From an uncultured Pseudomonadales bacterium (GTDB taxonomy: Bacteria; Pseudomonadota; Gammaproteobacteria; Pseudomonadales; Porticoccaceae): DNA of 64,000 nt. Shown here piece by piece: positions 32,569 through 42,471 of this stretch (positions are counted from its first letter, which is position 1; every line of letters starts with the position of its first letter). A model generated the notes under the pieces. The model was not told the origin of the DNA and searched no databases. It saw nothing but the letters and a program-made list of their open reading frames with translations. The DNA lies in the NCBI GenBank assembly GCA_943787675.1, contig CALSNK010000005.1:104604-168603 (forward strand), given 5' to 3'. Both the position numbers and the translations under genes were made by a program.

Positions 32569-34261
32569 ATGAAAAAAATATTGGTTTCACTTCTGTTAGC
32601 GGCTGTACTGATCAGTACAGTGGCCTGGTTCAATCGCATAGATATCTTGTTGGGCCTGATTAAATACAGGTCTGCGACCGCCCATGAGGTTGCCGAAACC
32701 ATTCCAGTGCCCTGGTCTCCGGCCCCAGCAATGAATGCCGATAGCGCCACTGAGCGGCCTCCCAATATCATTTTGATTGTTGCCGATGACCTTGGCTTCA
32801 ACGATATCTCCACCTTTGGTGGTGGCGTCGCCGACGGTAGGGTGCAAACCCCAAGCATAGACCGCCTGGCGGCAGATGGGGCGGTATTTAGTCAGTCTTA
32901 CTCTGGGGCTAGTACCTGCGCTCCGTCCCGAGCCATGATGATGAGCGGCCGCTATCCAACGCGTACTGGCTTTGAATTTACCCCGACGCCCGCCGGCATG
33001 GGTAACACTATATCCAAACTGGCGGCCAGTATGGACAACGGCTTGCCACCTGTTTTTTACGATGAGGCACTAGAAGCGGCTCAGCCCCCCTACGAGCTAA
33101 AAGGCTTGCCGACCTCAGAGGTCACGATTGCAGAGGTGCTTAAAGAGCAGGGTTATTACACTGCGCATATTGGCAAGTGGCATCTGGGTCGAGAGAACGG
33201 AATGCTTCCCAACCAACAGGGCTTTGATGATAGTTTACTGATGGCGAGCGGTCTCTATCTTGAGGAAGATGATGCCGATGTGGTCAATGCCAAGCTAGAT
33301 TTTGATCCAATCGATAAATTTCTCTGGGCTAGTTTAACCTATGCGGCGTCTTTTAATTCAGGTGACCAAAAGCGCTTCAAGCCGAGAGGTTATCTGACCG
33401 ATTACTGGACCGATGAATCCATCAAGGTGATTGAGGCGAACAAGAATCGGCCGTTCTTTCTTTATCTGGCGCACTGGGGCGTGCACACACCGCTGCAGGC
33501 GACCCAGCGAAGACTACGAAGCCGTCGGTGATATCAGACCTCATCGCCTGAGGGTTTATGGGGCGATGATTCGTGCGCTGGATCGCAGTGTTGGCCGAAT
33601 TTTAGACACATTAGAAGAGCAGGACTTGGCAGAAAATACCATTGTGGCCTTTACCAGCGACAATGGAGGCCCTGGGTATATTGGTCTCGATGATATCAAT
33701 AGCCCTTATCGTGGTTGGAAAATCACCATGTTTGAGGGCGGTATCCGCGTACCGCTGTTTGTTAAATGGCCGGCTAAAATTGCCCCGGGTACGTTGGTAG
33801 AAAACCCCGTCGCCCATATAGATATGATGCCGACACTGGCCGCTGCCGCAGGTATTCTGCCGACAGCTGAGTCTGTTAGTTCGAGACGGATTGACGGCGT
33901 TAATCTCTTGCCACTGACAACCGAGCAAGGAGCGGCCAACTGGCAGCGAGAGACGCTCTTTTGGCAGAGCGGTAACTATCAGGTGGTGCGTCACGGGGAT
34001 TGGAAACTACAGATAAATCAACGGCCCACAGATGGTCTCAAACAGTGGCTGTACAATCTTGCCGAAGATCCCACCGAGCAGACTAATTTGGCCGAAAGCC
34101 ATCCACAAAAGCTAGAGCAGTTGAAGGTATTGTTGGTAGAGCATCAGGCCAGTTCAGTTGAGACTCTCTATCCGCCAACAACCAATATGCCGGTGATGAT
34201 TGATAAGACCCTGGCGGAAAAGTTTATAGCGGGTGATGAATATATTTATACCCCGAACTAA
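32569..34261 (+). pseudogene. S1-type sulfatase, one frameshift
   Basis: The N-terminal signal anchor (MKKILVSLLLAAVLISTVAW) leads to the arylsulfatase fold. VADDLG holds the metal-binding aspartates (D73, D74). The formylglycine motif is Cys117-Ala-Pro-Ser-Arg121. IGKWHLG and HWGVHTP follow in frame 1, then SDNGGP, EGGIRVPLFVKWP and HGDWKLQ in a second frame. The two frames join near 33505-33512 by a one-base shift in the CCCAGCGAAG stretch. With it repaired, the protein is about 560 residues, normal for the family, and would be periplasmic. As written it ends after HTPLQATQ plus a few residues and lacks half the active site. A maturase for the Cys modification is not in the window. Confidence 0.85.
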
Positions 34262-34362
34262 TAGTTTCAGGGAGTTCGAACAGACATTATTCATACAGTA
34301 GCAGTGGGAATTTTCCCGATAAAAACTATAAGAACAAAAAGAACAATAAAAAGGTATTGATC

Positions 34363-35826
34363 ATGACATTAGGTGTTATTGCAACTATCACGATTCTCGA
34401 GGGCAAAAATGCGGAATTTGAGCAGCTGTTTTCTGAACTGACCAAACAGGTACTTGCCAATGAGCCGGGTGCGCTTCTCTATGCATTGCACCGCAGTAAA
34501 TCAGATACACAGGTTTATAAAGTGCTGGAACAGTACGCAAGCCAAGAAGATATTAAGGCCCATGGTCAAACTGAGTACTTTAAGGAAGCGAATAAAAAGA
34601 TGGCGGGACTGGTTGCGGCGGCCCCTGACATTGAAGTGCTTGATGCTGTTGAATTTTTAAATAAGCGAAACTTTACAGGCGGACGGCACGTGAAAAAATC
34701 TGATAGCTACAGGCTCTATGGCATAACTCATTCCCTCTACACTGGGCGTGCACGTTCGTATCTCATCAAGAGCGGAATTCCCTTCCGTGAATTATCCAGC
34801 GGCCATGAGAGCTTTAAGGCGGAGGTATTGCCCGAGAGCAAAGCGGCAACCATCCCTGTGCTGGTGACGCCGGAGGGGGCCGTTATTCGAGATGGTGCTG
34901 CGATTATCGAGTATTTTGAACGTGCTAATGGCCGAGAATTTGAACCACCGAGCGCCAAGCAGAAAATTATCAGTACGCTGTTCGAGTTAATTGGCACTAG
35001 CGGGCTGTTGCGCCCGGCGATGCATTACCGCTGGAACTATCTCGATGAAAATCGAGAATTTCTTCATTATCACTTTATACATTCTCAGCCTGAGCATCCC
35101 GAACGGGAGGCCAAGGCCCAGTATATGATGTCTAAAATGCAGAATGCTGGGATGCTGTTTGGTGTTACAGAAGAGACCATGCCGGTGGTAGAAACCCTTT
35201 ATCTAGAGTTTCTCGCGGCCCTCAATCAGCATCTTACTGAGTATCCCTATCTGCTGGGATGGAAACCGAGCATTGGTGACTTTGGGCTTATAGGCCCAAT
35301 GTACGCTCACCTAGGTCGGGATCCAGTGCCATTGCGTATTATGCAGCAGCAGGCAGTGCGAGTGGCGCGCTGGGTCGAGCGCATGAACCGCACCGATCAG
35401 GATGCACCAGAATTCTTTAATCCAGGAGATTATTATCTGGGGGACGACAGCATTCCCGAGACATTGGTGACTGTACTCAAAATACTGGCAGAAGATTTGA
35501 TGCCCGAGACCCGAGCGGCTGCCGAAGTAATGAACCAATGGTTGGGAGAAAATCAACCTGACCCCGGCACATCTGCACAGGGGTCACTGGCCCGTCGCAT
35601 GTTTGGCATGGCAGAGTTTGGTCTGCGTGGCCAATCTATTAACGCGGCTGCCCAGTCTTATCGCTTTGTGATTTTGCAAAAACTGCAGCTGCAGTATGCT
35701 CAGCTTTCAGCAGCGGAGCAGCAGGATGTCACTCAGTTACTCCAGCGCTGTGGGCTTCAAGAGTTGCTGACCATCAAGCTGGATAGAGCGCTTGGATGGT
35801 CAGAAAATCAGGATGTCTGGTTGTAG
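34363..35826 (+). CDS. Fusion of an ABM monooxygenase-type domain with a glutathione S-transferase
   Basis: This 487-residue protein has an unusual layout. Residues 1-95 are an antibiotic-biosynthesis-monooxygenase (ABM) dimeric alpha-beta barrel (GVIATITILEGKNAEFEQLF, LYALHRSKSD, YKVLEQYASQEDIKAHG). A linker then leads to a thioredoxin-like GST N-domain (about 115-190, YRLYGITHSLYTGRARSYLI, with IPVLVTPEG and DGAAIIEYFE), an all-helical GST C-domain (about 200-330) and a further ~150-residue C-terminal helical extension. ABM domains often remove or oxygenate aromatic/quinone compounds without cofactor. The fusion suggests oxidation coupled to glutathione conjugation or cleavage. The start at 34363 follows AAAAAGG. 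It lies 100 bp after the sulfatase gene and may share its transcript. Confidence 0.8.
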   Translation: MTLGVIATITILEGKNAEFEQLFSELTKQVLANEPGALLYALHRSKSDTQVYKVLEQYASQEDIKAHGQTEYFKEANKKMAGLVAAAPDIEVLDAVEFLNKRNFTGGRHVKKSDSYRLYGITHSLYTGRARSYLIKSGIPFRELSSGHESFKAEVLPESKAATIPVLVTPEGAVIRDGAAIIEYFERANGREFEPPSAKQKIISTLFELIGTSGLLRPAMHYRWNYLDENREFLHYHFIHSQPEHPEREAKAQYMMSKMQNAGMLFGVTEETMPVVETLYLEFLAALNQHLTEYPYLLGWKPSIGDFGLIGPMYAHLGRDPVPLRIMQQQAVRVARWVERMNRTDQDAPEFFNPGDYYLGDDSIPETLVTVLKILAEDLMPETRAAAEVMNQWLGENQPDPGTSAQGSLARRMFGMAEFGLRGQSINAAAQSYRFVILQKLQLQYAQLSAAEQQDVTQLLQRCGLQELLTIKLDRALGWSENQDVWL

Positions 35827-35838
35827 GGCTTTTTTTAT

Positions 35839-35892
35839 TAGCTCTAAATCTACAGAGCTCTCTATCTATAAAGCTTTCTATCTACAAAGCTA
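35839..35892 (+). repeat. Tandem array of three 16 bp units
   Basis: TAGCTCTAAATCTACA, GAGCTCTCTATCTATA and AAGCTTTCTATCTACA follow each other directly between two convergent genes. A partial fourth copy (AAGCTA) runs into the stop codon of the minus-strand GST gene. Confidence 0.8.
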
Positions 35893-36819
35893 TTGCCCGG
35901 CTTTGCGTGCCATAACCTGCTTAAGAATCTCCATCGGGTCCTTATCGAAGTCGCTGGCATCGTGGCGCTCCGCAAGCTGATGATTCTCTGCACCCCAGAC
36001 CCGATTAACACGCTGTCCACGTTTTACCGCGGGGCGCTGCTGAATATCCTCAGTCCAGCGAATCACGTTTTTATAGATAGTCACGTCTAGAAACTCACCT
36101 GCCTCATACAGTTTGCCCATCGCCAACGAACCGTACCAAGCCATATTGACCATATCGGCAATACTGTATTCGTCACCGCAGAGGTAGCGATTGTCGGCTA
36201 GGTGCTGGTCGAGTAGGTCTAGCTGGCGTTTCACTTCCATGGTGTAACGATCAATTGGATACTCAAGCTTCTCCGGGGCATAGGCATAAAAATGACCAAA
36301 GCCACCGCCCAGAAAAGGGACAGCGCCAATATTCCAAAATAGCCAGTTAAGGCATTCAGTGCGCTGGGCCGGTGTCTTTGGAATAAAGGCATCAAATCGT
36401 TCAGCCAGATAGAGCATAATCGCACCGGACTCAAAAACCCGCGTCGGCGGGTTGGTGCTGTGGTCCATCAATACTGGAATCTTGGAGTTTGGGTTAGCGC
36501 CCACAAAGCCGCTGCTAAATTGCTCTCCCTCTTGAATATTAATCAGCCAGGCATCGTACTCGGCATCAATAAGTCCAAGCTCAAGCAGTTCTTCTAAAAG
36601 CACAGTAACCTTTACGCCGTTGGGTGTTCCCAAGGAATAAAGCTGCAGTGGGTGCTTGCCCACAGGCAGTGCTTTCTCGTGGGAGGCACCTGCGGTGGGT
36701 CGGTTAATGGCTGCAAATTTGCCACCTACGTCTTTGTCCCAGGTCCAGACTTTATCGGGTACATAGTTTGAAGAGGTGTCTGAAGAAGCTGTTTCGGCTG
36801 GGATTTTGCTCATAGTCAT
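35890..36819 (-). CDS. YghU-like glutathione S-transferase (Nu class)
   Basis: This 309-residue GST has the extended N-terminus and overall pattern of E. coli YghU: VPDKVWTWDK near residue 22, GKHPLQLYSLGTPNGVKVTV opening the thioredoxin domain at about 54, and the glutathione-binding NPNSKIPVL and ESGAIMLYLAERF. The helical domain has SIADMVNMAWYG. YghU-type enzymes reduce disulfides and organic hydroperoxides, using two glutathione molecules rather than one fixed thiolate. ATG choice is between codons 1 and 3. The gene converges on the ABM-GST fusion gene, so two glutathione-dependent enzymes face each other here. Confidence 0.9.
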   Translation of the reverse strand: MTMSKIPAETASSDTSSNYVPDKVWTWDKDVGGKFAAINRPTAGASHEKALPVGKHPLQLYSLGTPNGVKVTVLLEELLELGLIDAEYDAWLINIQEGEQFSSGFVGANPNSKIPVLMDHSTNPPTRVFESGAIMLYLAERFDAFIPKTPAQRTECLNWLFWNIGAVPFLGGGFGHFYAYAPEKLEYPIDRYTMEVKRQLDLLDQHLADNRYLCGDEYSIADMVNMAWYGSLAMGKLYEAGEFLDVTIYKNVIRWTEDIQQRPAVKRGQRVNRVWGAENHQLAERHDASDFDKDPMEILKQVMARKAGQ

Positions 36820-36982
36820 TCTCGTATAATTTTTATGGGTTACATTGCCTGCACTAACAGCTCAGTATTTGCGCTATCCGCTTACAGCTAGTTTAAGTCT
36901 TTAATACTCGCATGAATTGCTTCCTTTGGGAATAAAGCCCTGAACATGTTTGAAAAAGGTTTGATCGGTAAATAGTCGGCAT

Positions 36983-37012
36983 AAAAAAACCGCGGCCGGG
37001 GCCGCGGTTTTT
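36983..37012. terminator. Rho-independent terminator of the TonB receptor gene
   Basis: An A run, CCGCGGCC - GG - GGCCGCGG stem and five T. It also ends in the other direction for minus-strand transcription. The stem resembles the terminator at 18899-18930. Confidence 0.85.
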
Positions 37013-37013
37013 C

Positions 37014-37052
37014 GTTGAGCTTCTAAGTTGAGCTTCTAAGTTGAGCGTCTAA
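37014..37052. repeat. Tandem array of three 13 bp units
   Basis: GTTGAGCTTCTAA occurs twice, followed by GTTGAGCGTCTAA, directly between the terminator and the stop codon of the minus-strand receptor. The core CTAAGTTGAG is shared, with small changes, by arrays at 39824 and 50916. Confidence 0.9.
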
Positions 37053-37078
37053 AAAGTACTTTTTAAAGGTGCTTCTTA

Positions 37079-39505
37079 TTAGAAGTTCAGGCGAGCTGAT
37101 ACTTCAACAGTGCGCGGTGGATCAATCAGCTTAAAGTAAGAGCCTCTGAATCCTAAAGACCCTAATGGGATATCGTTGCCCCACATAAAGGTCGCTTCAT
37201 CAGTGAGGTTTTTACCCACGAGTGAAACCTGCCATTTATCATTTCCAGCCAAGGAGATGCGTGCGTTGAGCTTACCGTAGCTTTTCTGAATTAAGTTATC
37301 ATCCAAGTCAGCTGAAACAACCACATCGTCAGTCCAGTTATAGTCTAAACCAGCGCTCAATAATAAACCTGAAGACAGTTCAGTCTCATAGGTTACACCA
37401 ACATTGGCGGTGTGCTCTGGCGCAAACTGCAACGACTTACCTGTGAGGTCTTGAATACAGCCAGTCGGTGTTGCGAGGGACTGAGCATTGGTACAGCCAG
37501 CACCTGGGAACGACTTGTAAGTTGCATCAAGGTAGGCAAATGCACCATTAAGCGTCAGCTCTTCAGTCAGACGGTAAAGAACATCTGCTTCAATACCCTG
37601 TACTTCAGACTCAGCTGCGTTGCCCACTACAAAGCCGGCATTGCCGTCAAAGGTAGAAACCTGAACATCTTCGTAGGTGCTTGAGAAAGCAGCGATATTC
37701 AAACGGCCACGACCGTCGGCAAGATTGATTTTGGCGCCAAGTTCAACTGTCTCTACTGACTCATCTTCAAAGTCGGCGAGATCATCGGTAACGCCATTAA
37801 GCGTCTCAACTTGACGACCCATACCGTTATCTTCGTCAAAGCCGCCGGCTTTATAGCCATTGCCCAACTCTAGATAGACCATCGCATCGTTAGTCATATC
37901 CCATTGCACGTTAACGTGGCCAGTGACATGGTCTTCTTTGCGGTCTCTTGTATAGGCGTGAACAGTGGCGAGCTTAAGTGCCGAACCGTAGACTGCTGCT
38001 AATTGAGCCGGAATTAAGGTAGAGGCTGCTGCGGTCGGGTCAATGTAGCCAACTGTGCCGCTCTTGGACATTGCTTTCTCGTCTTCCGAATAGCGTAAGC
38101 CAGCGGTAACGCGCAGGGTGTCACTTAAGTTGTAAGTACCCTCGGCAAAGACAGACCAACTCTCAGCATCTTGACTGAAGAAGCTGCGTGCTGTTGCATC
38201 TAAAATACCGCTGTGAGTTACTGAAGTTAAGTCTCCACCTAGGAACATTCCGGCAAAACTCGCGCCGCCTAGTGCTGGATTGGCTGTGTTCAACTGGCCA
38301 AATACACCTGCCTGTAACGGTCCAACAGCAGACATATCAACATGGGTGTAACGGGCGTTAGACAGGTCTTCTTGCTGATAAAAACCACCCGCAAGATATT
38401 CAAACTTATCATCGCTAGGCGAGCTAATAATAAACTCGGCACTTAGCTGCTCATGCTCTTCATTACGGCCACGGTTAAGCAGTTTCAATGGGCTATAGTC
38501 AGAATCCAAGCTATTGGTAAACTCGTAATCGGTAGAAGCCAAGACAATTTTGACGCCATGTTCCGCAAAAGTACCATCCAGTGTTACCTGAAAGATGTTG
38601 GATTCGGTGTCATCAAATAAAGGTAGGTCATCAACATTTTGTTCGTAGGTTGTGTAACCAAAACCAGCGGCAAAATTTGTTGAACCCAAGGGTGAGCCAT
38701 AGAGTGCCGCTGATGGGCCAGTTGCAGCGTTAGTCTCAGAAATAAGTTCTTGGCGACCAATAATATCCACATAACCGTTTTCGGCTTTAATGGTGGCAGT
38801 CCAATCTTCATTAAGATCAATAGCCAGAGTGCCTCGAACATAGACGCTTTCGTTCTGTGGGCCATCGACGCCATTGGCGGCTAAGTTTTCTACATAGCCT
38901 TTATCATCATAGGCTCGCACAGCCAAACGGCCGCGAACTGAATCGCTAAGTGGACCTGAAACCATGCTAGTGATAGTCATTGCTTCTAATTCAGTCGTGT
39001 AACCTGCGCTGACATAGCCTTCAAATTCTTCAGTAGGCTGGGCAGTAGTAATGTTGAGTGCACCGGCAACGGTATTTTTACCGAACAGAGTGGACTGAGG
39101 TCCTTTCAATACTTCAACACGCTCAATGTCGAGGAACTTGCCACGAGCACTGCGGCCGCGACCAAAGTAAACCCCATCAACGAAGGTACCAACCGACTGT
39201 TCAAAGCCGTAGTTAACACCTGAACCGATACCGCGGATAAACATCTGGGTGCCAGCACTTGCTTCAGCAACATGTACGTTGGGCATGTACATGGCGAGAT
39301 CTTCCATTTTGGTCAGCCCTTTTTCGCTGATCTCTGTGCCGCTCATTACTGAGATAGCAATGGGGACTTCTTGGAGTCCTACAACACGTTTGGTTGCAGT
39401 GACGATAATTTCTTCGAGGGTTAAGCTTTGTGCGACTACTGAAGAACTGGCGACCATGGCCAAAATTGCAGCAGCACTGTGTAAACTGAGTGTAGATTTG
39501 TTCAT
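37079..39505 (-). CDS. TonB-dependent receptor
   Basis: This 808-residue outer-membrane receptor has a signal peptide (AAAILAMVASSSVVAQ), the TonB-box region LEEIIVTATKR, and a plug domain with TQMFIRGIGSGVNYG and ERVEVLKGPQSTLFGKNTVAGALNI. A 22-strand-type barrel ends in RTVEVSARLNF. The pattern (a single receptor with no extended N-terminal signalling domain and no sigma/anti-sigma pair) is that of the large marine family importing plant or algal secondary metabolites, sterols or sugars as well as siderophores. It is transcribed alone, opposite to the M20 peptidase gene. The same C-terminal strand occurs in the remnant at 18953, so the window once held two close paralogues. Confidence 0.93.
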   Translation of the reverse strand: MNKSTLSLHSAAAILAMVASSSVVAQSLTLEEIIVTATKRVVGLQEVPIAISVMSGTEISEKGLTKMEDLAMYMPNVHVAEASAGTQMFIRGIGSGVNYGFEQSVGTFVDGVYFGRGRSARGKFLDIERVEVLKGPQSTLFGKNTVAGALNITTAQPTEEFEGYVSAGYTTELEAMTITSMVSGPLSDSVRGRLAVRAYDDKGYVENLAANGVDGPQNESVYVRGTLAIDLNEDWTATIKAENGYVDIIGRQELISETNAATGPSAALYGSPLGSTNFAAGFGYTTYEQNVDDLPLFDDTESNIFQVTLDGTFAEHGVKIVLASTDYEFTNSLDSDYSPLKLLNRGRNEEHEQLSAEFIISSPSDDKFEYLAGGFYQQEDLSNARYTHVDMSAVGPLQAGVFGQLNTANPALGGASFAGMFLGGDLTSVTHSGILDATARSFFSQDAESWSVFAEGTYNLSDTLRVTAGLRYSEDEKAMSKSGTVGYIDPTAAASTLIPAQLAAVYGSALKLATVHAYTRDRKEDHVTGHVNVQWDMTNDAMVYLELGNGYKAGGFDEDNGMGRQVETLNGVTDDLADFEDESVETVELGAKINLADGRGRLNIAAFSSTYEDVQVSTFDGNAGFVVGNAAESEVQGIEADVLYRLTEELTLNGAFAYLDATYKSFPGAGCTNAQSLATPTGCIQDLTGKSLQFAPEHTANVGVTYETELSSGLLLSAGLDYNWTDDVVVSADLDDNLIQKSYGKLNARISLAGNDKWQVSLVGKNLTDEATFMWGNDIPLGSLGFRGSYFKLIDPPRTVEVSARLNF

Positions 39506-39889
39506 TAATAATACCCTTGTAATGGATCTGCGCTGAATAGCGCCTATTTGTTATTTAATAATTTCTCTAAGCTCGATAAAAAGCGCGCGCACTCTATCAA
39601 TACTTATGTTTTATAGCTAGTGCTTAAGGCGCTTATATGCTGCTATACATGACTATTATCGAAATATTTAGGTTATTTTATAATGCCTATATAGGTGTTG
39701 GCTGATGGTTCGCTTAGGGGCTATTTTTAAGGCCTATAGCCCCGAGTATTGGAGACGGTTTTTTCATGCTTTGACTTATACAACGTATCTTGGGATGCTA
39801 CAAAACAAGGTGGTATAAACCATCGTCTAAACTGGGTCGTCTAAACTGAGTGGTCTAAACAGCACCACTGGTTATTATTGGGGAAGCAT
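39506..39889. other. 384 bp divergent intergenic region
   Basis: AT-rich leader between the receptor gene (minus) and the M20 peptidase gene (plus). No gene is visible. Apart from a tandem repeat at 39824-39865 close to the plus-strand start, I see only A/T tracts that could include the receptor promoter near 39540-39670. Confidence 0.45.
39824..39865 (+). repeat. Tandem array of three 14 bp units before M20 gene
   Basis: CGTCTAAACTGGGT, CGTCTAAACTGAGT and GGTCTAAACAGCAC. The TCTAAACTGAG core matches the TCTAAGTTGAG core of the 37014 array at 9 of 11 positions. It lies 24 bp before the start codon at 39890. Confidence 0.8.
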
Positions 39890-41347
39890 ATGAAGCGTTT
39901 ATTGGTAGGTAGCCTTGGGCTATTTTTATTATTAGCAGTCGTAGTGGTGGTCCGTACGCTCATGCATCAGCCGCCAGTCTTTGTTGCGGAAGACCAGGTC
40001 GACATACAGCTTGATGAAGCGGTGCTGGCTGAGCGCTTATCTGAGTCTATTCAATTCCAGACGGTCTCCTTTCAATCTTCCGATCTTAAAGACCGCACTC
40101 AGTTCACGGGTTTTATTGAATGGGTGAAATCCAGCTATCCTCTACTTAATGAACGCCTAGGGCTGACCATGCTCAATGACAGCATGCTGTATCGCTGGGT
40201 GGGTTCCGATACATCCCTGCCACCTATTCTGGTGACAGGCCATTACGATGTGGTACCCGTAATTCCGGGCTCAGAAGACCTATGGCAGCATCCGCCCTTT
40301 GCGGGTGTTATTGCCGATGGCATTATTTGGGGTCGCGGCGCGCTGGACGATAAGAGCGGTGTGCTGGGCATTCTTGAAGCGGTTACCTATCTATTAGAGT
40401 CGGGACATCAGCCTACCCGAACGGTCTATCTGAGCTTTGGGCACGACGAAGAAATTGGCGGTTCCGAGGGCGCAGCAGCCATCGTTGATTATCTGGCGTC
40501 CCAAAATGTTCAGCTGGCTTGGTCTCTGGACGAAGGGTCTTTTGTGTTTGACGGCATTATCCCTGGTGTAACCACAGTGGTAGCGACCATTAATGTTGCT
40601 GAGAAGGGCAGTGTTACTCTGGATGTAGTGGCCACTGGTGCAGGTGGTCACTCGTCTATGCCACCCAAAGACACTGCTGTATCTGATGTAGCTCAGGCAA
40701 TTGTTAGCTTGCACCAGAACCCATTCCCCGGAGGCCTGGAGGGACTGGGTGCCGAAATGTTCGACAATATTAGCCGCTATATGCCCTTTGGAACCAAGGC
40801 TCTATTTGCCAACCAATGGCTGTTTGGCAGCCTGATTGAGAATCAGCTAAGTAACGCAGCCACCACCAATGCCATGCTGCGCACCACAACGGCGCCAACC
40901 ATGCTCTCCGGCAGCGTTAAAACCAATGTCTTGCCGATTGAGGCCGTGGCGACGGTTAACTTTAGAATTCATCCGCGAGATTCCGTAGATAGCGTTGAGG
41001 CCTATGTGAGTAGTCTGGTTTCAAGTGACAGTGTTGCTGTCCGCAATCGTGGGGGTGCCGATGCCTCGGCTGTATCTGACTGGAATGCCCCAGGGTTTGA
41101 ATTGATCGGTCAAAGCATGCGTGAGGTGTACGGTGATATTGTGGTGACGCCGGGGTTGATGGTTGCTGCCTCTGACAGTCGCCACTACGGCAAGGTGGCG
41201 GACAACGCCTATCGCTTTAATCCCATTCGTCTGACCCCGGAGCTACTGACCGGTTTTCACGGCACCAACGAGCGAATTTCTGTCGCAGACTATGCTCAGG
41301 GTGTGCGCGGCTACATTAGAATTATTGATCATGGCACTTCGCAATAA
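39890..41347 (+). CDS. Membrane-anchored M20-family metallopeptidase (PM20D1/carboxypeptidase-like)
   Basis: This 485-residue protein has an N-terminal hydrophobic anchor (residues 4-21). The di-zinc M20 site is visible: GHYDVVP (His118, Asp120), GRGALDDKSG (bridging Asp153), DEEIGG (catalytic and ligand Glu187-188), and a dimerisation domain around AGGHSSMPPKD. Family relatives with an anchor, such as PM20D1 and yeast CPS, cleave or make N-acyl amino acids and dipeptides outside the cytoplasm. The start at 39890 follows GGGGAAG. The next gene begins 16 bp downstream and is also membrane-anchored, so the two probably work together in the periplasm on an amide or ester substrate. Confidence 0.9.
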   Translation: MKRLLVGSLGLFLLLAVVVVVRTLMHQPPVFVAEDQVDIQLDEAVLAERLSESIQFQTVSFQSSDLKDRTQFTGFIEWVKSSYPLLNERLGLTMLNDSMLYRWVGSDTSLPPILVTGHYDVVPVIPGSEDLWQHPPFAGVIADGIIWGRGALDDKSGVLGILEAVTYLLESGHQPTRTVYLSFGHDEEIGGSEGAAAIVDYLASQNVQLAWSLDEGSFVFDGIIPGVTTVVATINVAEKGSVTLDVVATGAGGHSSMPPKDTAVSDVAQAIVSLHQNPFPGGLEGLGAEMFDNISRYMPFGTKALFANQWLFGSLIENQLSNAATTNAMLRTTTAPTMLSGSVKTNVLPIEAVATVNFRIHPRDSVDSVEAYVSSLVSSDSVAVRNRGGADASAVSDWNAPGFELIGQSMREVYGDIVVTPGLMVAASDSRHYGKVADNAYRFNPIRLTPELLTGFHGTNERISVADYAQGVRGYIRIIDHGTSQ

Positions 41348-41363
41348 GGAGTAGGGGACAACA

Positions 41364-42347
41364 ATGAAACTTGGTTTGTTGATTTTAGTACTGGCGGGGC
41401 TGGTAGGGTTAATAGCCTTGCCTTACATGCTTAAAACCTACGATCTCAAAGAGATCACCGCAGCGGATTTGCCGGCAGAGGGCGCCTGGGCTGAGTTGAG
41501 CCAGGGCAATCTTTATTACCGCTGGTATACCCCCGAGCCTGAGAGTCAAAATGGCGAAACGGTTGTTTTAGTCCATGGATTTACCACGCCACACTTTGTT
41601 TGGGATGGGGTTAAACCCTTTCTTCTGGATGCTGGCTATCAGGTGTTAGTCTACGATCATTTCGGCAGGGGCTTCTCTGCAAGGCCCGCAGCTAATTATG
41701 ACAAAACGCTCTATGTTGAATCCCTAAAAGAATTATTGGTCCATCAGCAGGTTACTCAACCTGTGCATCTGGTAGGTTACTCTATGGGTGGGGCAGTGGC
41801 GGGGCATTTTCTGCAAACCTATCCCGGCAGTGCCAAAACATTAACCCTTATTGCGCCAGCGGGATTTATGACAGCTGAGCAAGAACAGGCCCAGGCCTCT
41901 AATCGTTTTGCCATCATGCCCTTAATCGGTGAATGGCTCGGGCATATGTTTGTTAAGAAGATGCTGGTTAGCGATGTCACCGAGGCTAAGGTAGTGAACC
42001 TCAATGACCCTATGGCGATATCTAAAACTGATTTTGTGCAGCAGGTAGGCAGGCAACTAGCCTATAAAGGCTATGTCGAGTCTCTGCTGTCCACCCTCAG
42101 GCACTTTAATATGTTTAATGCACAGGAGGCCTTTGCCGCTGTGGGTGAGCAGGGTGTTCCTACCCTCGCAATCTGGGGTACCGATGATTCAACGGTGCGC
42201 TATCAGGGTACCGAACAGCTGTTGCAGGCGATCCCCCAGACCCAGCTACTGACTATTAGTGAGGGCGGGCACAATATTACCTATATGCAGCCAAGTATTG
42301 TGGGGCCAAGTATTACCGATTTTCTTGATCAGTCTGCTGCTCCATAA
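41364..42347 (+). CDS. Membrane-anchored alpha/beta hydrolase
   Basis: This 327-residue protein has an N-terminal anchor (LGLLILVLAGLVGLIALPYM) and a classical alpha/beta hydrolase domain: HGFTTPHFVW near residue 71 (oxyanion region), nucleophile Ser140 in GYSMGG, acid Asp in WGTDDS and His in GGHN near the end. A cap with several hydrophobic helices (residues about 170-240) suggests a lipid-like or bulky hydrophobic substrate. It follows the M20 gene closely and is anchored the same way. It may be an esterase, lipase or epoxide-hydrolase-like enzyme; no specific substrate is visible. Confidence 0.9.
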   Translation: MKLGLLILVLAGLVGLIALPYMLKTYDLKEITAADLPAEGAWAELSQGNLYYRWYTPEPESQNGETVVLVHGFTTPHFVWDGVKPFLLDAGYQVLVYDHFGRGFSARPAANYDKTLYVESLKELLVHQQVTQPVHLVGYSMGGAVAGHFLQTYPGSAKTLTLIAPAGFMTAEQEQAQASNRFAIMPLIGEWLGHMFVKKMLVSDVTEAKVVNLNDPMAISKTDFVQQVGRQLAYKGYVESLLSTLRHFNMFNAQEAFAAVGEQGVPTLAIWGTDDSTVRYQGTEQLLQAIPQTQLLTISEGGHNITYMQPSIVGPSITDFLDQSAAP

Positions 42348-42471
42348 CGGGTCGCGGTATTGATATAGCCGCAGATCTATAGCAAACTGATCTGGCAGGG
42401 GAGATAAAAATAACCATACTTCCCGCCTAACAAATTACCGTATTTATTCCTTAACCTTCGAAGAGAAACCT

